A DNA stretch of 64,000 nt, from positions 372,001-436,000 of the forward strand of contig NZ_CP060034.1 in the NCBI RefSeq assembly GCF_023208195.1, in the 5' to 3' direction. How positions within the stretch are numbered: the stretch's first letter is position 1; each line of letters opens with the position of its first letter. The translations under genes were made by a program, and so were the position numbers. The notes beneath the pieces are model-generated. The model saw only the letters and a list, made by a program, of their open reading frames with translations. It did no database searches and was not told the DNA's origin. This document shows, piece by piece, positions 16,182 to 24,827 of this stretch. Origin of the DNA: Nocardioides sp. InS609-2. Lineage in GTDB: Bacteria > Actinomycetota > Actinomycetes > Propionibacteriales > Nocardioidaceae.

Positions 16182-16677
16182 CGTCGCCGAGGCGGCCGCT
16201 CAGTTATGGCCGGCGGCCCGGCTCCTGAGTGCGCTGTCCGTCCGGCCGGCGGGGCCCGAAGACCGTGAGGGAGTAGTACAGCTGCTGGCTGGATCGTCCG
16301 CGGACGCCCTCCACCAGCGCTTTCTCGTCGGCTTCGGTGGACCGCCACTAACCGCCCTGGTCGACCGCCTGCTCGCCCGTGACGCGTCATCACGATCGGT
16401 GCTCGCACTGGCCGGCGAGGCTGTGGTGGGCCACGGCATGTGTGCCCACGCGAAGTCGTGGCAAGGGCGGCCGGCCGTAGAGATCGCGCTGCTGGTGCGA
16501 GACGACCAGCGAGGACGCGGAATCGGCTCAGCGCTCCTGTACGCACTACGCGACGAGGCGGTCGCGATGCGGGCGGAATGGATCCAGGTCACCACCGCCG
16601 CCGACAACCGGGTAGTTACCGCGATGGTGAGGGCACACGCACCGGGACTGCAGCCGAGCTCGACGGCACTGCGCTGA
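16174..16677 (+). CDS. GNAT family N-acetyltransferase
   Basis: A 167-aa GNAT protein. The acetyl-CoA loop is visible as LLVRDDQRGRGIGSALLYAL (about residues 107-126), preceded by VEIALLV, the beta-4 strand. RPAGPEDREGVVQLLAG at the N-terminus is the typical first helix. It overlaps the hydrolase gene by 8 nt, so translation is coupled. The substrate is unknown. Confidence 0.82.
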   Translation: MTSVAEAAAQLWPAARLLSALSVRPAGPEDREGVVQLLAGSSADALHQRFLVGFGGPPLTALVDRLLARDASSRSVLALAGEAVVGHGMCAHAKSWQGRPAVEIALLVRDDQRGRGIGSALLYALRDEAVAMRAEWIQVTTAADNRVVTAMVRAHAPGLQPSSTALR

Positions 16678-16747
16678 CCTACCATCTGCCCGTGCCAAAC
16701 GCCCGGCGCCTACAGCCAGCGAACGATAGCCAAGCGCAGGCGGTGGG

Positions 16748-17098
16748 TCATGGATCCAGAACACCGAGAGCGTCAGAAAGTTGGCGGTTGCGGACGTCGC
16801 TGGCGGCGGCCGACCCCATGTAGAAGCCGCCGCCGTGGATATCCATGACCACGCCACTCGCCGACGTGCCCACAGGAGCGTGAATCCGCAGCGGAACCAG
16901 GTGGCCGCCGGCGTCGACAAGCACTTCGACAGGTGGCGGATTCGACGGGGCGGGTGCGGCGCTTTGGGCTCGGACAGCGCGAAGCTCCTCCCAGCTACTT
17001 GGGCCCCTGCCCGCTAAGCGTCTCGCATAGAAGGCGCGGGACTCGTCAATGAGAGGCAATAGGCGCGGGTCTATCAGCTTGGTGAGTCCGAGTTTCAT
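16748..17098 (-). pseudogene. HSL-type esterase, N-terminal third only
   Basis: The ATG at 17098 opens a 116-residue frame with the oxyanion motif DIHGGGFYMGSAAASD of hormone-sensitive-lipase-type esterases. It stops (LGVLDP then TGA) immediately after the point where the family continues to VSVDYRLAPE. The nucleophile, acid and histidine, about 200 residues, are missing, and no homologous sequence follows. The lesion looks like a deletion with a clean breakpoint near 16757. Confidence 0.75.
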
Positions 17099-17306
17099 CG
17101 CGACTCACCTTACGGGCCCGGGTCCGGTAGCCATTGTGGGAGTTGGTCCGCTCCGAGGACCGCTCCCCGTACGGAGCCCCGCATATCGCTTCGGCTGGCC
17201 TCGGCCGACATCAACGCCTGCTCGAACGGGACAGCATCGATCGCACGTCGGGCTCCCTCGTTGGTGACGGGCAACCTTACGCAGGCGAGTGGCTACAACA
17301 TCAAGA

Positions 17307-17321
17307 GCAACCAATGGTTGC
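17307..17321. promoter_or_regulatory. Probable ArsR-family operator 1
   Basis: A perfect palindrome GCAACCAATGGTTGC lies 62 bp before the first SRPBCC gene of an operon that also encodes an ArsR-type repressor. Confidence 0.6.
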
Positions 17322-17352
17322 GTACGCCGGGTTTCGTGCCGTACCGTTATGC

Positions 17353-17367
17353 GCAACCAAATGTTGC
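17353..17367. promoter_or_regulatory. Probable ArsR-family operator 2
   Basis: GCAACCAAATGTTGC repeats the upstream palindrome imperfectly (5 of 7 arm positions kept), 46 bp centre to centre, and ends 16 bp before the start codon. The pair suggests cooperative repressor binding. Confidence 0.5.
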
Positions 17368-17383
17368 AGGAAGTTGGAGACCC

Positions 17384-17851
17384 ATGGAATTCGAAACCAT
17401 CGAGCGCGAACTCCGCATCGACGCCTCGCCGGAGGTGGTCTACGAGGTCATCAGCAGTCCCGGGCACATCAAGCAGTGGTGGGGTGGCGCGGAGGCCGAC
17501 CTCGATGCGGCCGCCGAATCGGTTGGGGAGCTTGCCTGGCGTGACGAGACCGGCGCCCGGGTGCACGTCGTACCGATCACTGTCCTGGTCGCAGATCCGC
17601 CCCGGTTGTTCTCCTTCCGCTGGGTGCATGACGAGGGTGAGGTCGCGGGACCCGGCAACTCGTTGCTGGTGAACTTCGAGCTGGTCCCGTTGGGCAAGGG
17701 GACCGTTCTTCGGCTGACCGAGTCCGGGTTCCGCGAGAAGGGCTGGGAGGCAGCGGTTCTGGAGGAGCAGTACCAGGAGCACGTCGAAGGCTGGGACCGT
17801 TTCGTTCCGAGCATCGGCGAGTACGTCGCGCGGCTGGTGTCCACGCCGTGA
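17384..17851 (+). CDS. SRPBCC (AHSA1-like) protein
   Basis: A 155-aa START-fold protein: ERELRIDASPEVVYEVISSP and IKQWWGGAEAD at the N-terminus, FSFRWVH in the middle and a C-terminal amphipathic helix (WEAAVLEEQYQEHVEGWDRF). AHSA1-like proteins bind hydrophobic ligands or help folding. The ATG at 17384 is preceded by an AGTTGGAG purine-rich box. Its stop overlaps the GTG of the ArsR gene. Confidence 0.85.
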   Translation: MEFETIERELRIDASPEVVYEVISSPGHIKQWWGGAEADLDAAAESVGELAWRDETGARVHVVPITVLVADPPRLFSFRWVHDEGEVAGPGNSLLVNFELVPLGKGTVLRLTESGFREKGWEAAVLEEQYQEHVEGWDRFVPSIGEYVARLVSTP

Positions 17852-18186
17852 GCGTCGTCGTCGACGACGACTTGTGGTCGGCGATCGGGGACCCGACGCG
17901 GCGTCGAATGTTCGACCTGCTCCTCGCGGACGGCGACGGAACGGCAACCAGTCTCAGTGAGCAGCTGCCGGTGACGCGTCAGGCCGTCGCGAAACATCTG
18001 GGGGTGCTTCACCGGGTCGGCTTGGTCCAGGTGACGCCGATCGGGCGGGAGATGCGCTACCGGGTCGACGACGCCCAATTCGCCCGTGCGGTGGCGCAGC
18101 TCGCTCTCGTCGGGGCCACCTGGGACGCCCGACTGGGGCGCATCAAGCAGATCGCGGAAGCGATTCAGCGCACCAAAGAGCAGTGA
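17848..18186 (+). CDS. ArsR-family transcriptional repressor
   Basis: A 112-aa winged-helix protein: WSAIGDPTRRRMFDLLL, LSEQLPVTRQAVAKHLGVLH recognition region, and a VTPIGREMRYRV wing. It lacks the usual metal-binding cysteines, as in the ArsR subgroup linked to SRPBCC genes. It starts at GTG 17848, overlapping the preceding SRPBCC stop. It likely represses the whole three-gene operon via the GCAACC palindromes upstream. Confidence 0.88.
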   Translation: MSVVVDDDLWSAIGDPTRRRMFDLLLADGDGTATSLSEQLPVTRQAVAKHLGVLHRVGLVQVTPIGREMRYRVDDAQFARAVAQLALVGATWDARLGRIKQIAEAIQRTKEQ

Positions 18187-18216
18187 TCCAATCAATCTGA
18201 GAAAGAGGAACACAAG

Positions 18217-18660
18217 ATGGCAGACATTCTTCACAGAATCGGAGTCAAGTCGGCGTCCTTGGACGACGTCTACGACGCACTGACCACCGTCGAAGGGCTC
18301 TCCGGCTGGTGGGCGACCGACATGCGAGGCGAGACCGAGGTAGGCGGAGTGCTCCAGTTCCGATTCCTGCCCGGCGGCTTCGACATGAAGATCCTGGAAC
18401 TCCATCCCGCCAAGCACGTGCTGTGGGAGGTGGTCGACGGGCCCGAGGAGTGGATCGGCACCAGGGTCAGCTGGGACCTCAAGCAGGAGGACGACTTCAC
18501 GATCGTTCTCTTCAAGCACGAAGGATGGCGGGAGCCGGTCGAGTTCATGTACCACTGCAGCACGAAGTGGGCGACCTTCCTGATGAGCCTGAAGACCCTC
18601 GTCGAGACCGGAACGGGCGCCCCCGAGCCGCATGACGTCAAGATCAGCAACTGGCACTGA
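18217..18660 (+). CDS. SRPBCC domain protein
   Basis: A 147-aa START-fold protein beginning MADILHRIGVKSASLDDVYD, with the GLSGWWATDMRG ligand-cavity motif, LWEVVDGPEEWIGTRVSWDL strands and a long C-terminal helix (TKWATFLMSLKTLVETG). It is distinct from the SRPBCC protein two genes upstream, so this is not a simple recent duplication. AGAAAGAGG lies before the ATG. It is the last gene of the SRPBCC-ArsR-SRPBCC operon. Confidence 0.85.
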   Translation: MADILHRIGVKSASLDDVYDALTTVEGLSGWWATDMRGETEVGGVLQFRFLPGGFDMKILELHPAKHVLWEVVDGPEEWIGTRVSWDLKQEDDFTIVLFKHEGWREPVEFMYHCSTKWATFLMSLKTLVETGTGAPEPHDVKISNWH

Positions 18661-18939
18661 GCCCTGGGGGAGTCACTCTGACAAGAACTCGTGGCGGCGG
18701 GAGATGCCCATGTGCTCGGCCATCTTCCGCCCGTCGCAGAGCCATGTCAGGTGCGAGCGCTTTGCTGGGTGATTCGCCGGAGGCGGCTTGATGGTGCTGT
18801 TCCTGAGGACGAGCGCTTCGCCTTCGAGCGGGTCTGCGAACTGGCACTCTCGTCGAGAGTTGTCCGCCAATCTCACGTGAGATGACGAGCGATGGGGGCT
18901 GGGACGGGCGGGTCCGCGGCGTCGCCAAATAGGCGCTCA

Positions 18940-19083
18940 GGACCGTTGACACCGATCTTTGCCGACGTGTGCAACGTCCTTGCCCCCGATCTCGTGGTCG
19001 TCGGAGGTGAGCTGGGGCACTGGCGCTCGCCGCCGCTTCGCTTGAAGAGCGGTGATCGCGCTGAGACTCAGGACGAACGTTGA
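18940..19083 (+). pseudogene. ROK-family protein fragment
   Basis: One frame gives LTPIFADVCNVLAPDLVVVGGEL, close to the ROK segment in which a NxLxPexVVxGG motif ends a core strand. Homology is lost after that, apart from a possible SGDRAE. The start of the gene is not present upstream. It is a short remnant and the assignment is tentative. Confidence 0.35.
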
Positions 19084-19277
19084 GGAGCCCCCGTGTGAGG
19101 CTACGGAAGAAACCTCCCGAGGAACTTTCGTCACATGGTCGACCCGGTACGTCTGCCTCGGTCGGTCGGCCCGAAAGGGCCCGTTGATCAGCAGAAACAG
19201 AATCGTGGGTCACGACGAGTTCTCATTTGTGCGACTCGTCCTACATGAACGCCGATAACTGACATTATGTAAGTCTG

Positions 19278-19310
19278 TAGTCTGCGTATTGCATCAGATG
19301 AATCAACCAC
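19278..19310 (+). repeat. Copy A of a 28-bp near-identical repeat (other copy at 31656)
   Basis: TAGTCTGCGTAT, one variable base, then GCATCAGATGAATCA matches 31656-31683 at 27 of 28 positions in the same orientation. In both places it lies in a frame giving SLRIASDES. It probably marks related gene fragments rather than an attachment site, since no integrase or tRNA is near. Confidence 0.6.
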
Positions 19311-19470
19311 GCGGGCCGAGTCCCACTACCCCGGCGGCAGCGACGACCGTGCTGCTGACCTGCGGAAACGCTTCTGCAGAACGGCGTCTTCCAGGGACCT
19401 GCCAGGCCGGCTCGTCCGGCCGAGCCCTGGGCGCGGTACGCCGGGCGGTCAATCACGGCGCCTTGATCGG

Positions 19471-20070
19471 TCAGGGCGTTCGGAAGCTGACACCAGTCGG
19501 CAATGCTTCCTTGGTCTTCTCGACCTCCGCCGCCGAGCCCCACGATGGCTCCTGCCACTCGACGAACTCGTTCGGGATCACTGGGTTGATGCGCCTGATC
19601 TCTTTGGCGGCGAACTTCGGCAGCCGTGCCTTCTTGAGCGTCGGAATAGCCAGTAGATCATCAACTGACTTTGATGCGGGTCGGACGCCGAACATGTTCA
19701 CCTCCTCAAGTGGCAGGCCCCGAAGCGGTTCAAGGGTGTCGACCTGCGTGACCTTGCTGCCGTCCCAGCTCGGGCGCGTCTCAAGGATCAGGCGGCGCAG
19801 GGAGCTCAGGCTCCCCAGGGCATCGAGGCTGGTCACGTGCGGCAAGTGCTGGACCCGGAGTTGCTCAAGCCGCTGAAGCGGCCGTAGCGCGTCGAAGGTG
19901 GGTGCGAGCCAATCGAACACCTCGAGAGACACGAGGTTGGTCAGTGCTCCGATTGCATCCCAGCGCTCGTACCGGCAGGCGAACATGCGCGCGTGCGTGA
20001 TCGTCAGCGGATCGTCGAGTCTCGGGAAGTCGACGGAACGATCACCCCGGATGTCGACCTCTCTCGCCAC
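19471..20070 (-). CDS. Leucine-rich-repeat-like hypothetical protein
   Basis: A 199-aa protein with repeated Leu-rich units (ALTNLVSLEVFDWL, FDALRPLQRLEQLRVQHL, LDALGSLSSLRRLIL, LEPLRGLPLEEVNMFG), consistent with an irregular LRR solenoid and a role in protein binding. The C-terminus (NEFVEWQEPSWG) is not repetitive. Its 5' end is only 10 bp from the IS630 target site, so its promoter is probably displaced by the insertion. Confidence 0.6.
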   Translation of the reverse strand: MAREVDIRGDRSVDFPRLDDPLTITHARMFACRYERWDAIGALTNLVSLEVFDWLAPTFDALRPLQRLEQLRVQHLPHVTSLDALGSLSSLRRLILETRPSWDGSKVTQVDTLEPLRGLPLEEVNMFGVRPASKSVDDLLAIPTLKKARLPKFAAKEIRRINPVIPNEFVEWQEPSWGSAAEVEKTKEALPTGVSFRTP

Positions 20071-20082
20071 GCACGGAGACTA

Positions 20083-21229
20083 GTGGTCCGCGTGGGAAAT
20101 AGTCATCGGGTTGATGAAGTGAAATCATGGGCGCATGGCGAATCGACCTGCTCCGGCCCTGGTGCTGCGTGATGGTGACCGGGACAAGCTCGAGCGACTG
20201 ACTCGCTCCTCGACGGTCTCGGCTGGTGCGGCTCAACGGGCTCGGATCGTGTTGCTGGCAGCCGACGGGGTGCCGAACGACCAGATCTGCGAGCTCGTCG
20301 GGTGCGGCCGTCAGAAGGTGCTGCAGTGGCGGGGCCGCTACCAGGGCAAGGGCATGGCCGGGCTCCTCGACCGGCAGCGTCCGGGCCGTCCGCGCACGAT
20401 CGACCATCGCAAAATCGTGGCCGAGACACTGAAGCCCCCGCCGAAGAAGCTCGGCGTGACGCACTGGTCCACGCGGCTGTTGGCGGCTCGGTTGAAGGTC
20501 AGCGCCTACACCGTCGCGGAGGCTTGGCGTTCCTACGGGGTCAAGCCGTGGCGCTCGGAGTCGTTCCGGTTCTCCACCGATCCCGAACTCGAGGCCAAGG
20601 TCATCGACATCGTCGGGCTGTACCTGAACCCGCCAGAGAACGCGATCGTGCTGTGCGTGGACGAGAAGTCCCAGATCCAGGCACTGGACCGCACCATGCC
20701 GGTCCTTCCGATGCAACCCGGGCTCGTCGAACGCCGCTCTCACGACTACGTCCGCCACGGCACCACCACCTTGTTCGCCGCGCTGGAGATCGCCACCGGG
20801 AAGGTCACCGCCGCTCTCAAGCCGCGGCACCGCAACCAAGAGTTCCTCGCGTTCCTCAAGCAGGTCGAACGCGCCTACCGCGACGTCGTCGACGAGACCG
20901 GCCAGCCCGTCGATCTGCACCTGGTGATGGACAACTACGCCGCCCACAAACACACCAACGTGAAGAACTGGCTCATCGAGAACCCGCGCTTCAAGATCCA
21001 CTTCACCCCGACCCACGCCTCCTGGATGAACCTCGTCGAGGTCTGGTTCTCCCTCATCGAACGCCAAGCCATCCGCCGCGGCGTGTTCACCTCGGTCAAG
21101 GACCTCAACACCAAGATCCGCACCTACATCGACTGCTGGAACGAACGCTCCCACCCCTTCGTCTGGACCAAGACCGCCGACGAGATCCTCACCAAAGCCA
21201 ACCGGATGAAGACTTCAAATCCGGACCAC
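20083..21229 (+). mobile_element. Complete IS630-family insertion sequence
   Basis: A 1147-bp element whose ends start GTGGTCCG in inverted orientation (left GTGGTCCGCGTGG, right GTGGTCCGGATTT). It is flanked by the TA dinucleotide on both sides (20081-20082 and 21230-21231), the target duplication expected for IS630. It encodes one intact transposase. The termini match well only over 8 bp, with weaker similarity further in. Confidence 0.88.
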
Positions 21230-21232
21230 TAG
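20135..21232 (+). CDS. IS630-family transposase
   Basis: A 365-aa transposase with an N-terminal HTH (RIVLLAADGVPNDQICELVG and a second helix pair GVTHWSTRLLAARL) and a DDE catalytic core: first Asp in LCVDEKSQIQALDR, second in LVMDNYAAHK and Glu in HASWMNLVEVWFSLIE. It is full length. Its TAG stop overlaps the duplicated TA target. Transposition should still be possible. Confidence 0.95.
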   Translation: MANRPAPALVLRDGDRDKLERLTRSSTVSAGAAQRARIVLLAADGVPNDQICELVGCGRQKVLQWRGRYQGKGMAGLLDRQRPGRPRTIDHRKIVAETLKPPPKKLGVTHWSTRLLAARLKVSAYTVAEAWRSYGVKPWRSESFRFSTDPELEAKVIDIVGLYLNPPENAIVLCVDEKSQIQALDRTMPVLPMQPGLVERRSHDYVRHGTTTLFAALEIATGKVTAALKPRHRNQEFLAFLKQVERAYRDVVDETGQPVDLHLVMDNYAAHKHTNVKNWLIENPRFKIHFTPTHASWMNLVEVWFSLIERQAIRRGVFTSVKDLNTKIRTYIDCWNERSHPFVWTKTADEILTKANRMKTSNPDH

Positions 21233-21262
21233 CGCCCGGCAAAGCCCGGTACCGTCGCGTTC

Positions 21263-21640
21263 GTGAACCTGTGGGCGGACCGAAAGGCGAAGGCTGAGCT
21301 CGCCCGCCTATTGAAGGGGCGGCCGAACTTCCACGTGCGCTTCAGCGAAAGCCAGGTCGCAGCAAGTCTCTGGGACTATGGCGAAGACAGGGTCGCTGAA
21401 CGGGCTCTGGTCATGTCTCCAGGCGAGCTCGCCGACATCCAGGCGATTGCTGCCAGCTATGAGGAGCCGGACTACCCACTGCCACTGACGGGCCAGCGGA
21501 TCACGCACAACCACGTGTGCGCGTTCGCTGCGATCAGCTACTTCGAGGGACGGGTGCGGCCACTCACCAGGACGCGCCGACGGCCCGAGAAGGATCGGCC
21601 TCTTCATCTACGGCCGTCGCCGCCGGCTGCTGGCCTGTAG
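21263..21640 (+). CDS. Hypothetical protein, possibly cut by the IS630 insertion
   Basis: A 125-aa frame starting VNLWADRKAKAELARLLKG, with a hydrophilic, conserved-looking middle (PLPLTGQRITHNHVCAFAAI) and a basic Arg-rich C-terminus. It starts at GTG 21263, 34 bp past the IS630 end. No family is assigned. A natural promoter is not evident between it and the IS. Confidence 0.55.
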   Translation: MNLWADRKAKAELARLLKGRPNFHVRFSESQVAASLWDYGEDRVAERALVMSPGELADIQAIAASYEEPDYPLPLTGQRITHNHVCAFAAISYFEGRVRPLTRTRRRPEKDRPLHLRPSPPAAGL

Positions 21641-21661
21641 TCCAGCCGACCGGCCCGAGCC

Positions 21662-22087
21662 TCAGATCGACAACGCCCCGGTCATCCAGTCTTCGAGGAA
21701 CCGCAACACGGTAGGTGCGACCCACCTTCGGCTGTCGTCTTCGTGGTCCCACACGAACACCTCGCGGTTGCCGCTCAGGGCCACCGCGAACTGGTCGCCG
21801 TTGCCGGCGTCAGCGAAGAAGACAAGCCCCTGAAACGGCATGTAGAGCTGTTGGAAGTCACCACTCTCTCTGAAACGCGCATTGTCTTCCGCGATGCGGT
21901 GAGCGCTCCACAAGAGGCAGAGGCCGTACTCCCCCTGGATGCCATTGGTCTCAGCCAACAGCCGCCTGAGCTCATCCGGGAGGTCGTGGCCCAGGCGTGC
22001 TTCGCACATCCGAACGTCGTCGGCGGTCGCTGGAGGGCTGAACGACGCTTCACCCCATTGCCGAATCTGCTCCACAAGCACGACGAC
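21662..22087 (-). CDS. SMI1/KNR4 (SUKH) family protein
   Basis: A protein of about 141 aa from a GTG at 22087 (start uncertain). ATADDVRMCEARLGHDLPDELRRLLAETNG is the classical SUKH N-terminal motif; LVFFADAGNGDQFAVAL is its central strand pair. SUKH proteins often act as immunity proteins against contact-dependent or polymorphic toxins. No toxin gene is seen next to it, so it is an orphan. Confidence 0.75.
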   Translation of the reverse strand, partial: VVVLVEQIRQWGEASFSPPATADDVRMCEARLGHDLPDELRRLLAETNGIQGEYGLCLLWSAHRIAEDNARFRESGDFQQLYMPFQGLVFFADAGNGDQFAVALSGNREVFVWDHEDDSRRWVAPTVLRFLEDWMTGALSI

Positions 22088-22088
22088 A

Positions 22089-22451
22089 TCATCCCCCAGC
22101 GTTCTGGGGTCGTGCGCCTTCTCTCGCGGGTGGTCGGGGCGGGAATACGTCCGGACTTGATACGCAGCGTGTCCAGTAATTGCTTTTGGACACAAAGTCG
22201 AAGCACTCCCCCAGGGCCATGATCGTTGCTGCGACATGAAGGTCGGTGACCGCGGGACGGCCGCGGTGGGACTGGGCGTTGCGCATGCGCGCGAGGCCGC
22301 GCATCAAGTCGGTGTAGCCGTGGTGCAGGTTGATTCCGGTCCTGGTGTCAGAACTGAGGCGGACTTTCGGGGTCTTGCCCCCGAAAGCCTGGTTGATCAG
22401 GTCTTCGCCGTCCAGGTCAAGTCCGACCTTGAGGTGGATCAGGTCGGCCAA
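22089..22451 (-). pseudogene. TIGR02391-like protein, C-terminal part
   Basis: The frame encodes DGEDLINQAFGGKTPKVRL and DLMRGLARMRNAQSHRGRP, matching the C-terminal half of TIGR02391 proteins, which are linked to abortive-infection loci. Full members are about 250 residues; only about 100 are present here. The N-terminal half is absent upstream, and the tail (PRPPAREGARPQNAGG) is unrelated to the family. Both ends therefore look damaged. A TTG at 22451 is the only in-frame start. Confidence 0.5.
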
Positions 22452-22867
22452 GAGTAGATGGGCGGCCGAACCAGCAGTTCACAAGATCGCCCCGTCCGAT
22501 CGGGCATCAAGGGCGGGGGCCACTCATCACCGAACGCCGGGTGTCCCGTGCCGGGACCCCATGGCCGTGAGCCGGGCGCGCCCGGCGAGAACTGGCTCGT
22601 GCGCGGAAGCGACGAGGGCCGAGCTGGGCGTTAGGTGCCAAGTGCAGGCTCCAGCTCGAGACAGGCGATGTCCTGCGATTGCGTGGCCACCGCACGCGGC
22701 GCGTTAGCTGCTGGATTCGCGAGTCCTCCGCAATAGGCTCGGGGGCGCGGCGGCGTTCGTTGCGCATCTCGCGGCGATAGATGGCCTCCGACCGGCCACT
22801 CGTGGTGCGGCTCGGAGAACATGGAGTGGGCCAGACCCAGCGCAAAGCGTGTTGAGAGTTCTGCCGA
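22452..22867. other. Gap of about 416 bp, no gene recognised
   Basis: Open frames exist on both strands, but none has a start context or domain. I see no repeat, transposon end or RNA signature. It is probably eroded sequence between two truncated neighbours. Confidence 0.5.
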
Positions 22868-23266
22868 TCAGCCTGGCGGCGCGCTGCCGTGTCGGTGCGC
22901 CACCTTCCACTCGCCGTCTTCACGCCGGTAGATCTGCGTGGCTCGCAGGGTGTAGGTGCTCGGCACTCCGTTGACCGACGCCGAGGTGTGCTCGAACCCA
23001 GCGGTGTAGGCGACATCACCGAACACCTCGGCCTCCAGCAGCTCAAACTCGTACGAGGTGCAGTCCGAGAAGCTCTCCGCGAGATGCGCAAAAAGTTCAT
23101 CGAGCTCCGCCTGCCCGCTGGCGTTCTTCCAAGCGCCGAGCACAGTGACCGGGTCGTTCCGGGACCAGATGGCACGCCGCGGGGATGCGTCGCCGTTGTG
23201 GACTGCCACCTCTGCGTCCCTGAGCACCGTGTCAACCCAGATGACGAACTCCTCGCGCTGCCTCAT
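22868..23266 (-). CDS. SnoaL/NTF2-like protein (DUF4440 type)
   Basis: A protein of about 132 aa with the NTF2-like cone fold: an N-terminal helix with WVDTVLRDAEVAVHNGD, an RNDPVTVLGAW strand, a FELLEAEVFGDVAYTAGFEH pair and the terminal YRREDGEWKVAHRHGS typical of DUF4440. These proteins range from isomerases to stress proteins; no catalytic residues can be assigned. An alternative ATG lies at 23284. Confidence 0.75.
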   Translation of the reverse strand: MRQREEFVIWVDTVLRDAEVAVHNGDASPRRAIWSRNDPVTVLGAWKNASGQAELDELFAHLAESFSDCTSYEFELLEAEVFGDVAYTAGFEHTSASVNGVPSTYTLRATQIYRREDGEWKVAHRHGSAPPG

Positions 23267-23526
23267 CCCTCCATGCTCCTCCACATTGACCTCACTGGCA
23301 CGGAAAGGAGAGTCGCGGCGATGCGCGTCTTGCCACTGCTCCCGCAGGCGGTGCTATGACGCACCTGGCTCTCACGTCGTATAGGCCCGCGAGCGTCCAC
23401 GAGGAGGAATCACACTCCAGGCGGGCGTGTGTGAGCCGCTGAGCCTCGGCTAAGAACGCATGACACGCTCCGACCGACGCCCAGCCTCAGTTGCGGCCGG
23501 TTGGGATCCGTACTGGGTCGCGCGCG

Positions 23527-24378
23527 TCAGGCTCCCGCAGCCACGAACTCTCGGACGAAGTCGTGCAGCGATGTGGTCTTCACTCCGAAGGTTCGCGAGA
23601 ATTCGCTCATGTCGAGCGGCGACTCGTAGAGCTCCAGCGACGCGAGCAGCTCGGCCACGAAGTCGGGCAGCCCCGGCACTGGTTCGCCTGGCGGAACGGT
23701 CTGGACTGGGATCACCTGCCCGAGCACCTCGGAGAACGCGTCAACGACGTCGCGCCACGTGACAGGTTCACCGCCTATCGCGAGCACACGGTTCGCGGCT
23801 TCCTCCCGCTCGACCGCGGCCACCGCGTAACCCACCACGTCCTGCATGGCGACCAACGAGTGCCGCTGCTTGCCCTCCCCGACCAGGGTCACCGCACCAC
23901 CCTCGAGCGCCGGCCCGATGATGAAGGGGAACCAGACGTCCATGAACGGGTCGGGTTGCAGGATCGTCCACGAAAGCTCGCTCACTTTCAGCGCTTGTTC
24001 GGTTTCGCCCTTCGCTCGCACGAACGGCACGACGTGATCCACGCTCGCGCCGAGCACGGACACGAACACGAAGTGCCGCACGCCTTCTGACGTGGCGGCG
24101 GCGATCAGGTTGCGGTTGCCGAGCCGATCAACGGACTCGATCGTGTCCTCTGCTTGGCGAGGTGCAATCGCGTTCGCCGTGGTCACCACGACATCGACAC
24201 CCTTGCAGGCCTTCCGGAGCGAATCGGGGTCCCTTAGGTCGCCGCGTACGGTTTCAGCCCGCGCGTCGTCGAAGCTGGAACCGTCGCGGACCAGCACACG
24301 CACGGCCTTTCCACTGTCAAGCAACGCTCGAGCGATGCTGCCACCGAGGCGTCCGGTCGCACCGACGACGAGAATCAT
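23527..24378 (-). CDS. NAD(P)-binding atypical SDR (NmrA/YbjT-like)
   Basis: A 283-aa protein starting MILVVGATGRLGGSIARAL, with the atypical-SDR glycine motif GATGRLGG at the N-terminus and VRGDLRDPDSLRKAC next. There is no canonical YxxxK, so it may be a redox sensor or epimerase-like protein. Its ATG overlaps the stop of the SnoaL gene upstream by 4 nt, so both are in one operon divergent from a TetR gene. Confidence 0.85.
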   Translation of the reverse strand: MILVVGATGRLGGSIARALLDSGKAVRVLVRDGSSFDDARAETVRGDLRDPDSLRKACKGVDVVVTTANAIAPRQAEDTIESVDRLGNRNLIAAATSEGVRHFVFVSVLGASVDHVVPFVRAKGETEQALKVSELSWTILQPDPFMDVWFPFIIGPALEGGAVTLVGEGKQRHSLVAMQDVVGYAVAAVEREEAANRVLAIGGEPVTWRDVVDAFSEVLGQVIPVQTVPPGEPVPGLPDFVAELLASLELYESPLDMSEFSRTFGVKTTSLHDFVREFVAAGA

Positions 24379-24788
24379 GACGGTTCCATTCCGGTCACCA
24401 CGCGCCGCGTGTGCGCGTCCACGTCCCCGCTGGCCTCCTCGGCTGGCTCGAGATAGAAGCGCGCGGACGAGATCACGTCGCCCGTGATCCCGAAGATGAC
24501 GACTCCACGCATGAGAAACGGCCCGCCGTCCTCGCAGCGGGATCCGGACATGTCCCATTCCGTCCAGACCTGGTCATCACTCTCTGCCCGGCGCAGGACT
24601 GCCGCTTGCATGTCGGCGACGCCGGCGAAGATCTCCGTCCAGTTCGTCCGCACCTGGTCGCTGCCCCTGAAGCCTCGCTGCGGGTGGACGGGTGTCTCGT
24701 TGACGTAGTCGTCGGCGAAGCACGAGACCAAATCCTCGAGATCGTATCCATTGACCGCCCCCACAAGCCGGTCGATCACGGTGCTCAT
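24375..24788 (-). CDS. SnoaL-like nuclear transport factor 2 family protein
   Basis: A 137-aa NTF2-fold protein: VIDRLVGAVNGYDLEDLVSCFADDYVNE at the N-terminus, RGFRGSDQVRTNWTEIFAG next, then VWTEWDMSGSR and FLMRGVVIFGI strands. A strong GAGGAGG box precedes the ATG at 24788. It is coupled to the SDR-like gene by a 4-nt overlap. The pair may modify a small hydrophobic molecule whose sensing is left to the divergent TetR protein. Confidence 0.82.
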   Translation of the reverse strand: MSTVIDRLVGAVNGYDLEDLVSCFADDYVNETPVHPQRGFRGSDQVRTNWTEIFAGVADMQAAVLRRAESDDQVWTEWDMSGSRCEDGGPFLMRGVVIFGITGDVISSARFYLEPAEEASGDVDAHTRRVVTGMEPS

Positions 24789-24804
24789 GTTGCCTCCTCA
24801 CTAT

Positions 24805-24816
24805 CTACTACAGTAG
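24805..24816. promoter_or_regulatory. Probable TetR operator
   Basis: The near-palindrome CTACTACAGTAG (10 of 12 positions symmetric) sits in the 39-bp gap between the divergent SnoaL and TetR starts, so it could block both promoters. Confidence 0.5.
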
Positions 24817-24827
24817 CATGTAACGAA

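Larger units (their letters stand above)
18661..19470. other. Gap of about 810 bp holding gene debris
   Basis: No intact gene is convincing here. A minus-strand frame at 18673-18876 (67 residues from GTG, ending RRHEFLSE) is open but has no recognised domain. The plus strand holds a ROK-like fragment and a copy of the sequence that also flanks the IS1380 element. Confidence 0.5.
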
